Shown here: positions 8,838 to 18,200 of the stretch, in pieces
How the letters are laid out: each line of letters begins with the position of its first letter
How positions within the stretch are numbered: the first letter of the stretch is position 1
Source of the DNA: Anaerolineaceae bacterium
Lineage (GTDB): Bacteria > Chloroflexota > Anaerolineae > Aggregatilineales > Phototrophicaceae
Length of the DNA stretch: 64,000 nucleotides
Direction: 5' to 3'
Assembly (NCBI GenBank): GCA_002702065.1
Contig: NZXX01000001.1
Location: 1,550,001 to 1,614,000, forward strand
Made by a program: the position numbers and the translations under genes
Notes under the pieces: model-generated
What the model saw: only the letters and a program-made list of their open reading frames with translations
Told to the model about the DNA's origin: nothing
Database searches by the model: none

Positions 8838-8854
8838 CCGACTAAAGTTGGATC
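8838..8854 (+). promoter_or_regulatory. Shared 17-bp motif, copy 4 (CCGACTAAAGTTGGATC)
   Basis: On the plus strand, 169-185 bp upstream of the response regulator at 9023. The core CCGACTAAAGTTGG is a near-perfect dyad (CCRACTWWAGTYGG), which would suit a dimeric NarL-type HTH. It shares ACTAAAGT with copy 5 and with the gaps at 24419 and 27216. Confidence 0.5.
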
Positions 8855-9022
8855 GGCGCTTGCCGAAAACATGTTATGCTGACGGTATTTCATTCGTTAC
8901 GCATAAAATGCCGACTCTCCAGAACGTCACGGCTGGCAATGATTTACTTTCAGCGCAAACCAAATATAATCTGAAGTACCTCACAAAGTGCCGCACAGGC
9001 GTGCAGAAATGGACCCGACCGA

Positions 9023-9664
9023 ATGTCCATCCGAATATTGATTGCTGATGATCATGAGGTTGTGCGCCAGGGCCTTAAAATGTTCCTTGGCATGGACGAC
9101 ACATTTGAAATTGTAGGTGAAGCGCGCGACGGCCAGGAAGCGGTTGATTTGCTGACTTCGGTGCAGGCGGACGTCGTGCTGATGGACCTGCTGATGCCCG
9201 TCCTGAGTGGGATTGACGCCATTCCCATCATTCGCCAAAAGTACCCGGAGACCGAAGTAATCGCTCTGACAAGTGTGCTGGACAATGGCTCTGTGGTCAA
9301 AGCGGTTCGTGCCGGTGCTATCGGCTATCTATTGAAAGACTCTAATTCGCACGATTTGATTCAGAGCATTAAAGCGGCAGCGGCGGGTCAGGTGCAGCTT
9401 TCGCCCAAAGCGGCGGCGCTGCTTGTGCAGGAAGTGCAGGCCCCGGAAAGCCCCGAAGCGCTTTCATCGCGTGAGGTCGATGTGTTACAGCTGCTGGCGG
9501 AAGGCAAATCAAACCGGGAAATCGCGGAGGCGCTGACGCTCGGCGAAAAGACGATCAAGACCCATGTCAGCAATATCCTCAGCAAACTACAATTGAACAG
9601 CCGCACACAGGCAGCACTCTACGCGGTACGCATCGGGCTGGTAGCCGAGCCGCGAAGCTCGTAA
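9023..9664 (+). CDS. NarL/FixJ-family response regulator
   Basis: A 213-aa regulator with a complete receiver: Asp9-Asp10, phospho-acceptor Asp55 (VVLMDLLMP), Thr83 and Lys105 (YLLKD). The C-terminal LuxR-type HTH (about 148-205) is canonical: LSSREVDVLQLLAEGKSNREIAEAL, then TIKTHVSNILSKL. Phosphorylation should drive dimerisation and binding to inverted repeats in promoters. The histidine kinase begins 10 bp after its stop, so the two form an operon and almost certainly a cognate pair. Its own promoter region contains a copy of the shared motif, consistent with autoregulation. Confidence 0.95.
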   Translation: MSIRILIADDHEVVRQGLKMFLGMDDTFEIVGEARDGQEAVDLLTSVQADVVLMDLLMPVLSGIDAIPIIRQKYPETEVIALTSVLDNGSVVKAVRAGAIGYLLKDSNSHDLIQSIKAAAAGQVQLSPKAAALLVQEVQAPESPEALSSREVDVLQLLAEGKSNREIAEALTLGEKTIKTHVSNILSKLQLNSRTQAALYAVRIGLVAEPRSS

Positions 9665-9674
9665 GTGGCGCAAA

Positions 9675-12461
9675 GTGAACATGGGGCAGCAGCGCCTTCA
9701 GGACGCAACCGAACTTCTGTATCGTGCAGCCAATCAACTGGCTTACGCGTCCAGCCCACACGAACAACTGGAGGCAATCAGCGAGTATGCACGCAGTCGG
9801 GGCGCGAACCGCGGCCTTCTGGTTTACTGTACCTACGAAAGAGACGACCGCATTGACGAGATTGTTGCCGAATGGACGATGGGCGAAACCCTGCCGCTTG
9901 AAGTCGGTTCACAATTTCGTCATCCACGATCAACCCTTCTTCCTATTTCACCCATGTCGGTGCCCAGGCCGTTTTTCTTCGAGAATACCCTCCATGACGC
10001 GCGCCTTTCACCGACTGCCCACGCAATCGACGAGCATTACCACATTATCGGCTGTGTTATCCTGCCAATTTTTGGCGTGCAGCGCCGGGTTGCAGATGTG
10101 ATTTTCGGGTGGGATCAGCCCCAGATTTTTGACGAACATGACGAGCACATCTACAGCATCCTTCAGCAGCTGACGGCGCCGCTCATTAATTCAACGCATC
10201 TCTTTGAGCAAACACCGGGACGTGCTGCCGAACTCGAAACCACCCGGCGCGAGATGGAAATCCTGTACGAGATATCCCGCCTGCTGGCAGGGGCCGCTTC
10301 TCCAGCAGAATTGTTGGATGTCATCAGTCCATACATGCGCGAAAAAGGGGCGGTAAGCGGTCACCTCTTTTATTTTGACCAATATAAACCTCATTGGATG
10401 GAGGTCATTGCTGTTTGGGGATTGGACGAGGCGCACTGCCTGCCTTTGGCCTGGCGGCTCGATATCGGGCATCGTCAGCTTGGGCGTTACTGGACATCGC
10501 ACCCCGAAAAGCCGACGCTGATACCGGATATCCTGAACGCAGAAATCGTTGGCGAAGACAGTATCGCTATCCTGAGCCCCTATGGTGTGCGTGGTTTTGC
10601 AGCATTACCCTTTCACAATCATGGGCGCTGGATTGGTGCCGCCTATTTCTTCTGGAACAAACCCTATGCGTTTGACGAACGCGATGCGCGCCTCATCGCT
10701 GCGATTCAGCAAAACACGGCACCGGTCATTGATGCCATTCGTCTGCTTGAGCAATCACGTACGCGTACGCTGGAACTGGAAAAAGCCAACCAGGAGATCA
10801 ATCTGCTCTACCGTGCGAGCGAGACGATTAACAGCGCGAACTCCTTTCAGGAAATCGTCGAGGCGGTGTCCCAGTTTGACCCTGAAGCAGAAGTCGTTAC
10901 GCTGATGTTGTGGGATACACTCGACTGGGCAACAGCCGCATACCTGGATGTTGTGGTTGTGATTGACCGCACCGGTCAGAGCCTGCTTGAAGTCGGCAGT
11001 CAGCTGCCCAAAGAGAGTTTCCCCATCGCAAAAACGATGTTGGGCGAACGCGTCTGGTTGTTCGATGATGCGCACCACGACCCGCGCGTTGATGCCGTCA
11101 CGGCGCAGAACTGGGCACTACTCAATATTCGGTCGTTTGCCGGACCCGCTTTATACATCAACCAGCATTGGGCCGGGGGGATCACGTTTCATAGCTCGAA
11201 GCCGCGCAAGTTTACCGAACGCGACAAGCGGCTGCTGGCAGGTGTTGGCGACCTGGTCATTGCGGCCATTCTGCGCATACGATCACAGCAGGAAACACTG
11301 GCTGCCAAAGAAGAGACCGATACGCTTTATCGGGTAGGGGAGGCGATCAATTCGGCCAATACCTTCACCGAACTGGTCAATGCGCTGTCCGGCATCATTA
11401 GCGGTGCAACGGCTGTCGCGTTGTATGCCTGGGAAGGGTGGAATTATGAGACGGCAGCCTATGTGGAAATGGTCGCTGCAACGGACCACCTTCTGCCTGT
11501 GGTCGGACAACGAACGCCGAAACAGGAGCTGTCGTACACGGACCATACCCAAAGGGACCGGCTGATGGTTTTGGAAGACGTGGTGGCCGATGCCCGCCTT
11601 GAGGATTCAACGGTTCAAAATTATGTGAACCGGCAGTTACTGGCAGCGATCAGCATTCGCCTTTACGTGAAACAATGCTGGATCGGCGCACTGGTTTTTC
11701 ACAGCAAGGTCCCGCGCAGTTTTTCCGAACGAGAACGCCGGTTGGCCATGGGTGTCGGTGATTACGTGCTGGGCGCGGTCGAACGTATCCGCGCGCGTGA
11801 GGAGACTGAAGCGGCCCGCCAGCGCGCCGAAGCGTTTGCTGAACAAGCACATCAACTGGCGGTTCTGGAAGAACGCAACCGGCTTGCCCGCGAACTGCAT
11901 GATTCTGTCTCACAGGCACTGTACGGAATCGTCCTGGGTGCCCAGACAGCCCGCACGTTTCTGGACCGTGACCCTCAAAAATCTGTTGAGCCGCTTGATT
12001 ACGTACTCTCCTTGTCGGAGGCCGGGTTAGCGGAAATGCGTGCGCTAATTTTTGAGCTGCGCCCGGAAACGTTGGAGAAGGAAGGCCTCATCGAAGCGCT
12101 TTCCAAACAGGTGACTATGCTCAAGGCCCGGCACGGACTGGACGTCCGAACTTACGTCGATCACGAACCGGACATCGCCTTGCATCTCAAAGAGGCTGTG
12201 TACTGGATCGCCCGTGAGGCACTGTATAACGTTGTCAAGCACGCCCATGCTTCCGTTGTTGAAATCTCGATGATTTGTTCCCGCGACTTATTTGTTCTGC
12301 AAGTGAAAGACGATGGTTTAGGATTTGATACCAACGTCGACTTCTCCGGTCATCTGGGCCTCAAGTCCATGTCGGAACGTGCCCAGAAGATCGGTGGCAC
12401 ACTGCACATTGATAGCAGCCCAGCCAGCGGCACCCACATCGAATTGCAGTTCCCCCTGTAA
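9675..12461 (+). CDS. Multi-GAF sensor histidine kinase, NarX/DesK-type (HisKA_3)
   Basis: A 928-aa cytoplasmic kinase with no membrane segment. About four GAF-like sensor units fill residues 10-710: each begins with a TELLYRAANQLA / MEILYEISRLLA / INLLYRASETIN / TDTLYRVGEAIN helix followed by a beta-rich ligand domain. A coiled linker leads to the HisKA_3 dimerisation helix with phospho-His742 (RLARELHDSVSQALYGI) and a HATPase with the N-box REALYNVVKHAHAS, the G1 motif DDGLGFD and GHLGLKSMSERAQ. The start is either GTG 9675 or ATG 9681; the former is used here. Soluble GAF kinases sense small ligands such as cyclic nucleotides, gases or redox state; the ligand cannot be read from the sequence. 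It is the partner of the regulator just upstream. Confidence 0.93.
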   Translation: MNMGQQRLQDATELLYRAANQLAYASSPHEQLEAISEYARSRGANRGLLVYCTYERDDRIDEIVAEWTMGETLPLEVGSQFRHPRSTLLPISPMSVPRPFFFENTLHDARLSPTAHAIDEHYHIIGCVILPIFGVQRRVADVIFGWDQPQIFDEHDEHIYSILQQLTAPLINSTHLFEQTPGRAAELETTRREMEILYEISRLLAGAASPAELLDVISPYMREKGAVSGHLFYFDQYKPHWMEVIAVWGLDEAHCLPLAWRLDIGHRQLGRYWTSHPEKPTLIPDILNAEIVGEDSIAILSPYGVRGFAALPFHNHGRWIGAAYFFWNKPYAFDERDARLIAAIQQNTAPVIDAIRLLEQSRTRTLELEKANQEINLLYRASETINSANSFQEIVEAVSQFDPEAEVVTLMLWDTLDWATAAYLDVVVVIDRTGQSLLEVGSQLPKESFPIAKTMLGERVWLFDDAHHDPRVDAVTAQNWALLNIRSFAGPALYINQHWAGGITFHSSKPRKFTERDKRLLAGVGDLVIAAILRIRSQQETLAAKEETDTLYRVGEAINSANTFTELVNALSGIISGATAVALYAWEGWNYETAAYVEMVAATDHLLPVVGQRTPKQELSYTDHTQRDRLMVLEDVVADARLEDSTVQNYVNRQLLAAISIRLYVKQCWIGALVFHSKVPRSFSERERRLAMGVGDYVLGAVERIRAREETEAARQRAEAFAEQAHQLAVLEERNRLARELHDSVSQALYGIVLGAQTARTFLDRDPQKSVEPLDYVLSLSEAGLAEMRALIFELRPETLEKEGLIEALSKQVTMLKARHGLDVRTYVDHEPDIALHLKEAVYWIAREALYNVVKHAHASVVEISMICSRDLFVLQVKDDGLGFDTNVDFSGHLGLKSMSERAQKIGGTLHIDSSPASGTHIELQFPL

Positions 12462-12520
12462 AACTTCTTCTAACTGATCGTTTTTTGCGCCATCTCGGCT
12501 GCGACGCTCGGCTGGAAATT

Positions 12521-12537
12521 CAGACTAAAGTCGGAAA
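12521..12537 (+). promoter_or_regulatory. Shared 17-bp motif, copy 5 (CAGACTAAAGTCGGAAA)
   Basis: Located 82-98 bp upstream of the META-domain protein start, in the 157-bp gap behind the histidine-kinase gene. It keeps the ACTAAAGTCGGAA core and points to co-regulation of this secreted protein with the minus-strand cluster. Confidence 0.5.
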
Positions 12538-12618
12538 TATCTCGACTATCTGTTGGACGCCTTGCGAACCAAAGATGGGTTTAATGAACATATCATGGAT
12601 TATCCAGGGAGTTTTCCA

Positions 12619-14094
12619 ATGAGGCTTGAGAGGATGCTCGTTCTATTCCTCAGCATTTTCCTGATTACCAGCGGACTCACAGCGAATGCACAGGATAGCG
12701 ACACGCTGGCTGGTACGCGCTGGCAGCTGGTCACTATAAACGGAGATCAGGTTATCGGCGCCGACTATATAGCCGTTGCGCTTGAGTTTACCGACGACAG
12801 CACGTTGACGGGCTCGGCATGGTGCAACAGCTTCAATGCAGCCTACAGTGTCACCGAGGGTCAGATGACGGTGGAACCTATCGCCCGTACGGAAATGGCT
12901 TGTGCGGAAGATTATCAGGGCCCGGAAGACGCGTTTCTGCAATCATTGCAGGCTGCCGCTGCCGTTGACCTTCACGCCGGTACCATGACGATCACCGACG
13001 GGAATGACATTGTTTTGGGATTCGTGCCGCTGGATCGCCCGACCGTAGAAGATTTGCCATTTGTCACACGGATCGCCTACTACCTCGCGGATGATGAAGA
13101 TGGCATCCAGCAGGTTTTCCAACTGGTGCTGGATGATGCTGCGAACGAATCACGACAGATTACGCATGCCGCAAGCGATGTTCTGTCCTATGGCGCGGCC
13201 TACGACGGCCTGGGGGTGGCTTATGTGAGCAATGGTCAACTGCTGCTGCAACCGATTCACGATGGGGAACCGGAGGCGCTCGCCTCCTTGAACGCCGAGT
13301 ACCCATTTGGTCGACCGTCATTCAGCCCGGATGGTCAGTATCTGGCCTATCCGGATAATGGTGTGTGGCTGATGGATCTGAGCACACGCGAAACCCGCCT
13401 GCTGCTTCAGGATGTCCCGCTGGCCGATGGTGCCAGCAACGCACACGAGTATCGCCTCTATTCGCCGGAACAATTCGTGCGCGGTTCAGATGGGCAGGCC
13501 GCGTGGCTGGTGGTCGATGTTGGCATCTGGGAATGGAACACCGCCGGTCTGTATGATCTGGCAACCGGTGCGTTCCAGATGATTGAAGACGAATTGTACA
13601 CGGATTTGCTGCCGCTTTATGGCGGGCAGGCACTGATCTATGGCAATAACGCGATCAACGGTGAACCTGTTCTGCGCCTTGCCCCTGATTTGACGGCCAT
13701 CGAGACATATGAAGTGGTTTTGGACTTCTCAGGGTTGATTGAGCAGGCCGCGCTGTTCGCTGAACAGGCCGTTGAAATTGCGCCGGGAATTGTGCGCATC
13801 CTGGGATCAATGATCGGCCCAGCCCTGGATTTCACCGGACGCCCCTACTTCGATTTCAACCTGATGGAGCGCACCGTGCTTGCTGTCAATACGGTTGATT
13901 TACCACTCAGTGAAACAGGCGCAGTCGATACGGGTGAGCTCTCGCCGGATGGGACGCTGCTGCCGGTTTACCTGGATATGGCATGGACAGAAACGGGCAG
14001 CATAGCCGGGCAAGTTGTGATCCTGAACCTTGAAACCGGGGCAGAAATTATTGCTCTGGAAGACACGGTTAGCGCATTCCACTGGCAGCCCTGA
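12619..14094 (+). CDS. Secreted META-domain (HslJ-like) protein with propeller-like C-terminus
   Basis: A 491-aa exported protein. ATG 12619 is chosen because AGGGAG lies seven bases upstream and a signal peptide follows (MLVLFLSIFLITSGLTANAQ). Residues about 28-145 form a META/HslJ domain: LAGTRWQLVTINGD, FTDDSTLTGSAWCNSFNA, then ARTEMACAEDYQGPEDAFLQSL, which is the usual order of that family. The remaining 340 residues look like a TolB-type propeller (RPSFSPDGQYLAYPDNGVWLMD, TGELSPDGTLLPVYLD). Such META-propeller fusions tie it to the three secreted propellers on the other side of the regulators. A copy of the 17-bp motif precedes it. Its role is unknown. Confidence 0.85.
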   Translation: MRLERMLVLFLSIFLITSGLTANAQDSDTLAGTRWQLVTINGDQVIGADYIAVALEFTDDSTLTGSAWCNSFNAAYSVTEGQMTVEPIARTEMACAEDYQGPEDAFLQSLQAAAAVDLHAGTMTITDGNDIVLGFVPLDRPTVEDLPFVTRIAYYLADDEDGIQQVFQLVLDDAANESRQITHAASDVLSYGAAYDGLGVAYVSNGQLLLQPIHDGEPEALASLNAEYPFGRPSFSPDGQYLAYPDNGVWLMDLSTRETRLLLQDVPLADGASNAHEYRLYSPEQFVRGSDGQAAWLVVDVGIWEWNTAGLYDLATGAFQMIEDELYTDLLPLYGGQALIYGNNAINGEPVLRLAPDLTAIETYEVVLDFSGLIEQAALFAEQAVEIAPGIVRILGSMIGPALDFTGRPYFDFNLMERTVLAVNTVDLPLSETGAVDTGELSPDGTLLPVYLDMAWTETGSIAGQVVILNLETGAEIIALEDTVSAFHWQP

Positions 14095-14127
14095 TTCGTC
14101 TGTGCCATACTGACCCGGACTGACTTC

Positions 14128-14173
14128 ACTGCACGTGCCTGATGGACAATCTGTTGGGTGCGTGCAGTTTTTT
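14128..14173 (+). terminator. Rho-independent terminator after the META-domain gene
   Basis: ACTGCACG (14128-14135) pairs perfectly with CGTGCAGT (14161-14168) and is followed by a run of six T. It lies 34 bp after the stop codon in the gap to a convergent gene. Confidence 0.75.
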
Positions 14174-14192
14174 ATTTGATACGCGCTTAATA

Positions 14193-15293
14193 TCAGCGCA
14201 GGGCCTCGTGCTCATGCTCGTACACCGTTGGCAGCGTGAAGTAGAAGCAGCTGCCCTGGTTGATTACGCTATCGACCCCAACTTGCCCGCCCAGCTTATC
14301 CATAATTCGTCGAACAATGGACAGACCCAGCCCATGACCTTTCGCCCGTATGGTATCCAGCCGGGTAAATTCCGTGAACAATTTGCTCTGGTCGTTGTCT
14401 TCCAGCCCTCTGCCATTGTCGCGCACCCAGAACCGAGTCACCCCATCAGCCTGCGTCTCGGCGCCCAATTCCAGTTGGGGTGGCTGCCCACCATACTTAA
14501 GGCCATTGCTCAGGTAATTCACCCAGACTTCTTCCAGCCAGGGCTCGTAACCCAACACGAGCGGCCATGATTCACTGACCCTGATCTCCGCCCTGTATTC
14601 GTCAATCATGGGTGTCAGGCGGTCCAGCGCCTGATGGACGACATCCTGCATATAAACGGGGCGAAGGTCGATATCTTCACTGCGGACGGTCGCCAGCAGC
14701 AGTAATTCGTCAATGATGTTGTGCATGCGGTGTGCCGAGGTCCGGCATGGCGCCAGCAGCGGGGATACGGTTTCACCCTGATCTTCCGCATCCATCTGCA
14801 TTAATTCGAGAAAGCCCATGAGGATAGACAACGGGCTTTTGAGATCATGCGCTACGGTATGGGCAAACGCCTCCATCTCCTGATTCTGGGCCTCCAACTG
14901 CTGCTGCATTTCCCGCAGCCGCAGGTGGGTATCGACACGGGCGAGCACTTCCTCGACCTGAAATGGCTTCTTGATGTAATCAACACCGCCCACAGAGAAA
15001 GCCGTTACCTTATCAAAGACCTCGTCAAGCGCGCTAATAAAGATGATGGGGATGTCGACCAGCTTTGGCTCGTTCTTGAGCCGGCGGCAGACCTCATAGC
15101 CATCCATCTCTGGCATAAGAATATCGAGCAAGATCAGGTCGGGTGGTTCCTTCTGTATGCTTGCCAGTGCGCGTTCGCCGCTGGGTGCCAGCCGAACCCG
15201 GTAGCCCTGGTCGCCTAACATCTCGGTCAGCAGCAGCAGATTTTCCGGCGTGTCGTCCACAACGACAATCGTCTTGTTGCTGTTTTTGCTCAT
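14193..15293 (-). CDS. Receiver-histidine kinase (REC-HisKA-HATPase)
   Basis: A 366-aa soluble protein with an N-terminal receiver (Asp13-Asp14, phospho-acceptor Asp57 in LILLDILMP, Lys109 in YIKKP), a short coiled segment, a HisKA helix with phospho-His149 (AHTVAHDLKSPLSIL) and a HATPase (WVNYLSNGLKYGG, RDNGRGLE, KGHGLGLSIVRRIMDKLGG). This order is typical of response-regulator-kinases that take a phosphoryl group from an upstream hybrid kinase. The start ATG overlaps the stop of the giant hybrid kinase by one base (TGATG), so translation is coupled and the two proteins probably act as one relay. No output HTH protein lies beside it. Confidence 0.93.
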   Translation of the reverse strand: MSKNSNKTIVVVDDTPENLLLLTEMLGDQGYRVRLAPSGERALASIQKEPPDLILLDILMPEMDGYEVCRRLKNEPKLVDIPIIFISALDEVFDKVTAFSVGGVDYIKKPFQVEEVLARVDTHLRLREMQQQLEAQNQEMEAFAHTVAHDLKSPLSILMGFLELMQMDAEDQGETVSPLLAPCRTSAHRMHNIIDELLLLATVRSEDIDLRPVYMQDVVHQALDRLTPMIDEYRAEIRVSESWPLVLGYEPWLEEVWVNYLSNGLKYGGQPPQLELGAETQADGVTRFWVRDNGRGLEDNDQSKLFTEFTRLDTIRAKGHGLGLSIVRRIMDKLGGQVGVDSVINQGSCFYFTLPTVYEHEHEALR

Positions 15294-18200
15294 CAGATCG
15301 CTTCTTTCAATATCGCCAGTAATTCGTCAAACTCAAACCGCTGAACCAACTGTGAGAGGGAGTCGGCCAGCACAGGGTCATAGTCACGGACATCAGCCGT
15401 AATGGTCGCGATCATCTGCACGTCCCCCAGTTCCACGGACTCAATCCATCGGACAAGTAGCTCATAAGGGAGTGAACGCAGCATCTCACTGGTTTCGGCG
15501 GGTGACAACTGTTTTGGCGCTGGTGACGTGGCCGCGGGCACGGTGTCATAGACATACTGAACATTCAGTTTGCGCGCCATCATTTCAAGAATGTCCGCTG
15601 CCCGGAATGGCTTCGACAGCATATCGTCGCAGCCACTGGCGAGGATCTTCGCCCGTTCTTCATCATAGCCACTGGCTGTCAGCGCAACAATAACTATTGC
15701 ATCGCCCTCTGGTAACGCTTTGAGACGGCGGGTGGCTTCCAGACCATTCATGACCGGCATCCGAATGTCCATCCAGATCATGTGCGGCTTAAAGCTGCGG
15801 GCGATGGTGATCGCGTCCTGACCATTGTCCGCTTCGCGCAGATCAAACCCAAGCGGCGCCAGAAGTTTGACCAGCAGCTGGCGGTTGGTCCACTTGTCGT
15901 CCACGATGAGTATGCGATACCGGGGTTGGCCGGGTACCAGGCCAATGACAGGTTGCTGATCGTGCTCTGGCAGGCTTTTGCTGCTGGAACCAACCGGGCA
16001 GGTAATGGCAAAGCTGAAGCTTGTGCCCTGGCCCGGTACGCTGCTGACATGGATATCGCCGCCCATCAAGCGGACGATCTTCCGGCTGATCGGCAGGCCC
16101 AGGCCGGTGCCTTCCTGCATTTCCCGTGCCAGTTCCGTTTGTGTGAACGCATCAAAAATATGCGGCAGTTCTTTAGCCGGGATACCCGACCCGGTATCCG
16201 ACACTTCAAAGCCTAGCCTGACCTGTGGCACCTCCACCGTATCAATATCCGCTATCTTGTTCACGCGCACAAGGACTTCACCACGAGCGGTAAATTTGAC
16301 CGCATTCCCGATCAGGTTAATCAAGACCTGTCGCAATTTGGTGACATCCGTACGCACATAGCGGGGTAGATTATCGGCACATTCAAATTTCAGGCTCAGA
16401 TGTTTGTTTTCGGCGGCCATCATGAACATCTCTTCAAGGTTGTCCAGCATGGCGTATAGGTCAAAATCTCTGGCCTGGAGAGCCATCTGCCCGGCTTCGA
16501 TCTTTGACAGGTCCAGCACCTGATTAATGAGGTCCAGCAAATGCTCACCGCTGTGCAGGATGACCCCCAGATTTTCCTGAATCTCTACCGGAAGATCGGG
16601 CATCCGGTTGGAGATTTGGGCGAAACCGAGAATCGCGTTTAAGGGTGAACGCAGCTCATGGCTCATATTGGCGAGGAAGGCACTCTTGGCTCTATTGGCT
16701 GCATCCGCGGCCTCTTTCGCTTCGCGAAGTTGTGCCTCGCTCGCTTGAAGTTCCTCGGTACGCATGACCAGGGCTTCTGTCTGGCGATCAACAGCGCGCC
16801 GCAGCTCCTTGTTGCGCTGGGCGATGCTGCGCACCCGCCAGTGATAACCGCCCAGTATGAGCGATGCAGCAGCCAGCACAGCAAAAAATCGGGTCCAGGA
16901 GGTCTCCCACCAGGGCGGCAAGATCTTCAGTGCCAGCGTAACTTCGTTGTCGCTCCAAACGCCGTCCCTGTTCGCCGCCTGTACGCTGAAGGTGTAGCTC
17001 CCGGCGGGCAGATTAGTATAAGTTGCGAAGCGCCGGTCACTATCGGTTTCGTTCCACTGGTTTTCAAACCCTTCCAGCCGGTAGCGATACGAGTTCTTGT
17101 CCTCGAAGGCGTAGTTCAACACGGCGAACTCAAATGAGATCACGTTCTGGGTATGATCCAGCGTCAGGTTTTCAGTCTGCCAGATCGGTTTGCTGAGCAC
17201 CGAATCCGGCCCTGGCACAACTGACTGGTTGAATAGTTCAAAATCATCCAGGATGATGGGCGGCTGAAAAGAACTTTCGGCAATCTGGTGTGGATAAAAG
17301 ACCGTCAGGCCATTGGTCCCGCCAAAAAACATGCGTCCATCATCGGCCTGTGCGAACACATGACTGCTGAATTCGCTGCCCTGCAATCCGTCAAAGCGGT
17401 CATAGTTATGAAAGGTTTCGGTCGAGGGTGTAAATCGGGAAAGGCCTTTCTTGCTGCTCGACCACAGGTCGCCACTGGCATCTTCCAGAATGCCGACGAG
17501 GTAGTTTGACGGCAAGCCGTCCTCAGTCGTGAACCGTCTGACGTCGCCGGTTTCCGGGTTCAGACGAAAGAGGCCTTCCCGCGACGCAATCCAGATGATG
17601 CCATCGCGATCTTCCAGACTGGCTTCGGTCCACACATCTGTCCCCTGAGGACTCAAGAGGCGAAAACGCTGGTAGGTTTCGCTGACTGGATCAAAGCGGT
17701 GGAAGCCATTTAGATTGCTCAGCCACAGATTGCCTGCCCGGTCCACGCTCATATTTTCAAAGGGTGGCGAAAACGGGCCATTTCCTGGTGGGCTTGGTCC
17801 ACGCAGGGCAGGGCCAGGGGGCGGCTCATAGCGCATCGTTGTCTCTCGTGCGGCATCAAGCCGAACCAACCCACCCCGATCAAATGCCATCCACAGGTGA
17901 TGCGCATCATCTTCGGCGAGTGCAATGATATAGGTTATCCGGCCTGTCGATGGCTCGGCACCGGGTGCTGGCCCGTTGGGGCGTGCTGGTGGGTTCTGTT
18001 CTGCTGGCTGTGCGGCGAGCGGAAATAATTCGAATGTTTCAGTATCCGGTGAGAAGCTGAACAGTCGACCCCGTCGATCTGCCAGCCAGACAATCCCCGT
18101 GTGATCCTGTGTGATTGCGGTGATCGAGCTGCCATTAACGGTATGATCCTTCAGGTCATAGACGGTGAGCTGGTTCGTGTTGAGATTGATGTGGTGCAGC

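Larger units (their letters stand above)
8665..9022. other. 358-bp divergent intergenic region between two response-regulator genes
   Basis: No gene is supported here. The region holds two head-to-head copies of the shared 17-bp motif (8812-8828 on the minus strand, 8838-8854 on the plus strand), 9 bp apart, roughly 150-185 bp from the two start codons. The rest is ordinary, without a clear consensus promoter. Confidence 0.6.
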
